7,413 bases of DNA, taken from positions 1 to 7,413 of the forward strand of contig DMNP01000332.1 of assembly GCA_003452695.1 (NCBI GenBank). Direction: 5' to 3'. The stretch is from Eggerthellaceae bacterium (GTDB lineage Bacteria > Actinomycetota > Coriobacteriia > Coriobacteriales > Eggerthellaceae). Positions 5,599 to 7,413 of the stretch are shown piece after piece. Below the pieces are notes generated by a model that was given only the letters and a program-made list of their open reading frames with translations, ran no database searches and was not told where the DNA came from. The position numbers and the translations under genes are program-made. How positions within the stretch are numbered: the stretch's first letter is position 1; every line of letters begins with the position of its first letter.

Positions 5599-5610
5599 TT
5601 TTCTGCCCAA
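5599..5610. repeat. Third copy of the palindrome half-site
   Basis: TTTTCTGCCCAA (5599-5610) differs by one base from the right arm TTTTCTGCCTAA (5526-5537). It stands in the same orientation as that arm, 73 bases away (close to seven helical turns), and just before the GGAGGT at 5612-5617 of the small ORF. It may be an auxiliary site through which the same regulator affects the ferredoxin/AOR operon. Confidence 0.45.
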
Positions 5611-5623
5611 CGGAGGTGCTTCA

Positions 5624-5680
5624 ATGGTCTTGGTGGAAAACGGCGGACAGGGCCGCGTAGCCCTTCCCGCCGAACAATGA
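5624..5680 (+). CDS. 18-residue ORF heading the ferredoxin-AOR operon (possible leader peptide)
   Basis: ATG 5624 to TGA 5680 encodes MVLVENGGQGRVALPAEQ. It has a strong GGAGGT (5612-5617) at good spacing, as strong as that of the annotated genes nearby. Its stop is directly followed by the GAGAGGAG that serves the ferredoxin start 13 bases on, the layout expected of a translationally coupled leader or a very small protein. There is no run of one amino acid that would suggest classical attenuation, no membrane segment and no cysteine. The peptide resembles nothing I know. It may be only a chance ORF, since 18 codons is short. Confidence 0.35.
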   Translation: MVLVENGGQGRVALPAEQ

Positions 5681-5693
5681 GAGAGGAGTTTCT

Positions 5694-6170
5694 ATGGCTA
5701 AACAGCTAGTCGTGGACCCGAAGAAGTGCGTCAGCTGTCGCACGTGCGAGCTCGTCTGCTCGTTCAGGCACAACGAGGAGTTCAATCCCCGCCTGTCCAA
5801 CGTCAGCGTGTTCCACTACGAGGAAGCTGCCATAACGGTTCCCATCATGTGCCTGCAGTGCGACGAGGCATGCTGTGCGGCAATCTGCCCGACCGGCGCG
5901 CTGAAACGCAATGCCGACGGCGTCATCGCGCACGACGCCAGCAAGTGCATCGTGTGCAAGATGTGCGTGAACGCCTGCCCGCTTGGCAACGTGTCGTATT
6001 CGCCGCGCAAGCAGAAGATATTCAAATGCGACATGTGCGATGGCGAGACCTGGTGCGCCAAGCATTGCCCGACGGGCGCCATCTCGGTGATCGACCCCGA
6101 CGAAGTGCCCGACAAGAAGAAGCTGGCCGCCGACAAGCTGAAAGCGGCCGTCGAGGAGGTGCTGGCATAA
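5694..6170 (+). CDS. Four-cluster [4Fe-4S] ferredoxin-like electron-transfer subunit of the AOR-family enzyme
   Basis: The 158-residue protein carries sixteen cysteines in four groups: C12-x2-C15-x2-C18-x3-C22; C53-x2-C56-x4-C61-x3-C65 (with an extra C60); C85-x2-C88-x2-C91-x3-C95; and C112-x2-C115-x5-C121-x3-C125. This is the arrangement of the HycB/DmsB-type polyferredoxins, enough for four [4Fe-4S] clusters forming an electron wire. The C-terminal 30 residues are charged and helical. There is no signal peptide, so it is cytoplasmic. The start at 5694 follows GAGAGGAG (5681-5688). Its stop overlaps the next ATG by one base (TAATG), so it is co-translated with the AOR-like gene. Comparable small subunits pair with tungsten AOR in heteromeric enzymes such as that of Aromatoleum, which suggests it carries electrons from the tungsten subunit. 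Confidence 0.93.
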   Translation: MAKQLVVDPKKCVSCRTCELVCSFRHNEEFNPRLSNVSVFHYEEAAITVPIMCLQCDEACCAAICPTGALKRNADGVIAHDASKCIVCKMCVNACPLGNVSYSPRKQKIFKCDMCDGETWCAKHCPTGAISVIDPDEVPDKKKLAADKLKAAVEEVLA

Positions 6171-7413
6171 TGACCCAGGGAAATGGCTGGATGGGCACCA
6201 TCCTTCGCGTCAACCTGACCGAAGGCACCATCAAGAAGGAACCGCTTAACATGCAGGATGCCAACGACTACGTCGGCGCGCGCGGCCTTGGCACCAAGTA
6301 CTACTGCAACGAAGTCGATCCGAAGGTCGACCCGCTTTCGCCCGAGAACAAGCTCGTCTTCATGACCGGCCCGCTAACCGGCACCGCTGCCTGCTCGGCC
6401 GGCCGCTATGAAGCGGTTTCGAAGGCCCCGCTGACCGGCATCATCGGCGCCGCGAACTCGGGCGGGCACTTCGGCCCCGAGCTGAAGTACGCCGGCTACG
6501 ACGGCATCATCTTCGAGGGCAAGGCCGACCACCCGGTGTATCTGCGCATCGACGACGACCTGGTCGAGCTGCTGGACGCAAGCGACCTGTGGGGCCAGGG
6601 CGTTCACGAGGTGACCGACGCCATGGAAGAGCGCCACGGCAAGGTGCGCGTAGCCACCATCGGCACCCCGGGCGAGCGCGGCGTGCTGTTCGCGGGCATC
6701 ATGAACGACAAGAACCGCGCAGCCGGCCGCGGAGGCATGGGCGCCGTCATGGGATCGAAGAACCTGAAAGCTGTCGTCGTGCGCGGCACGGGCGGCGTGA
6801 AGGTGGCACATCCCGAGGCCTTCATGAACGAGATCACCAAGGCCCGCACCATGCTGCGCGAGCACCCCGTGACCGGCGCCGGCCTGGGAGCGCTCGGCAC
6901 CGAGGTGCTGGTGAACATGATTAACGAGGTCGGCGGCCTGCCGCTGCGCAACGCGCGCGACGGCGCCTATTGGGACAAGGCCGACGACACGTCCGGCGAG
7001 CGCCTGGCCGAAACCTATCTGGTGAAGAACCAGGGCTGCTTCGGCTGCACCATCGCCTGCGGCCGCGTGACCAAGATAGAGGGCCGCGGCGACCTGGACG
7101 GCTTCGGCGAAGGCCCCGAATACGAGGCCGGCTGGTCATATGGCGCCGCCTGCGGCGTGAACGACCTCGGCGCCATCGTGAAGGCCAACTTCATCTGCAA
7201 CGAACAGGGCATGGATCCGATTACCCTGGGCTCCACCATAGCCTGCGCGATGGAGCTGTTCGAAATGGGCGCCATCCCCGAGTCCGACATCGGGTTCCCG
7301 CTGCGCTTCGGCGATGCGGAGGCCATGGTGAAGCTGACGCAGATGTGCGCCGATGGCGAGGGGTTCGGCCAGATCGTGGGCCTGGGCTCGTACCGCCTGG
7401 CCGAGAAGTACGG
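6170..7413 (+). CDS. aor: Tungsten-dependent aldehyde:ferredoxin oxidoreductase family protein (3' end outside window)
   Basis: The frame is open from ATG 6170 to the right edge (414 complete codons; the family is usually about 600-650). Family landmarks in order are [15 protein letters not shown] (6-20), ARGLGTKYY (37-45), [16 protein letters not shown] (97-112), [20 protein letters not shown] (186-205, the pterin-binding segment), C290-x2-C293-x3-C297 (three ligands of the single [4Fe-4S] cluster), and EGPEYE (314-319). The fourth cluster Cys and the C-terminal part of the active site lie beyond the window. The family oxidises aldehydes to acids (reversibly) using tungsten bound by two pterins. 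The start overlaps the ferredoxin stop by one base, with GGAGG at 6155-6159. The nearby tupABC operon supports tungsten use. Another AOR-family member such as a BamB-type subunit cannot be excluded from the N-terminal part alone, and the substrate is unknown. Confidence 0.94.
   Translation, partial: MTQGNGWMGTILRVNLTEGTIKKEPLNMQDANDYVGARGLGTKYYCNEVDPKVDPLSPENKLVFMTGPLTGTAACSAGRYEAVSKAPLTGIIGAANSGGHFGPELKYAGYDGIIFEGKADHPVYLRIDDDLVELLDASDLWGQGVHEVTDAMEERHGKVRVATIGTPGERGVLFAGIMNDKNRAAGRGGMGAVMGSKNLKAVVVRGTGGVKVAHPEAFMNEITKARTMLREHPVTGAGLGALGTEVLVNMINEVGGLPLRNARDGAYWDKADDTSGERLAETYLVKNQGCFGCTIACGRVTKIEGRGDLDGFGEGPEYEAGWSYGAACGVNDLGAIVKANFICNEQGMDPITLGSTIACAMELFEMGAIPESDIGFPLRFGDAEAMVKLTQMCADGEGFGQIVGLGSYRLAEKY

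Noticed and set aside
4330..5610. N-terminally extended Fic protein starting at TTG 5610
   Set aside because: The 78 extra residues are Arg/Ala-rich without a domain, the start is a rare codon, and the extension would run through the promoter and palindrome; ATG 5376 has its own ribosome binding site.
5377..5693. Molybdenum/tungsten cofactor riboswitch upstream of the ferredoxin-AOR operon
   Set aside because: I looked for a plausible multi-stem fold on the plus strand but could not match the consensus by eye; an Infernal search with the MOCO RNA model is needed before claiming it.
1..7413. Toxin-antitoxin or mobile-element reading of the Fic locus
   Set aside because: No small antitoxin gene lies beside fic, the inhibitory motif is inside the protein itself, and no integrase, transposase, terminal repeats or compositional break were seen.

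Overview
The window is GC-rich, densely coded, and looks like an obligately anaerobic actinobacterium of the Coriobacteriia/Eggerthellaceae type. That placement rests on strong G/C third-position bias, a lipoprotein with a long Ser/Ala linker, a tungsten enzyme with a polyferredoxin partner, and a cysteine-rich flavoprotein. No rRNA, tRNA, transposase or CRISPR array was seen, so the taxonomic call is inference only.

Left part (1-1563): the 3' end of an unrecognised basic protein (+) runs into a 13-bp hairpin. It converges on a small pyridoxamine-5'-phosphate-oxidase-like flavin protein (-). A 237-bp divergent region holds a consensus TATAAT box and a short palindrome. It leads into a flavodoxin-fold reductase (+) carrying the compact four-cysteine motif of iron-sulfur flavoproteins.

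Middle part (1639-4158, - strand): a complete tungstate ABC transporter operon in the order tupA (lipoprotein binding protein), tupB (permease), tupC (ATPase). tupB and tupC overlap by one base. A 10-bp hairpin fills the tupA-tupB gap. Upstream of tupA lies a 9-bp inverted repeat.

Right part (4330-7413): a Fic-family protein (-) with an N-terminal inhibitory-helix motif and a C-terminal winged helix. Its Fic motif has Arg where the catalytic His is expected. It lies between the tungstate transporter and a divergent operon (+) made of an 18-codon ORF, a four-cluster [4Fe-4S] polyferredoxin, and the N-terminal two thirds of an aldehyde:ferredoxin oxidoreductase that runs off the window. The fic/ferredoxin intergenic region (5377-5693) is rich in regulatory-looking DNA: a 13-bp-arm palindrome on the fic start region, a third copy of the half-site, a second palindrome and a GC-rich hairpin.

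Taken together, the right two thirds reads as a tungsten module. TupABC would import tungstate, and the AOR-family enzyme would use it as tungstopterin, passing electrons through the polyferredoxin. The Fic protein with its apparent operator is the unexpected member and the most interesting part of the window.
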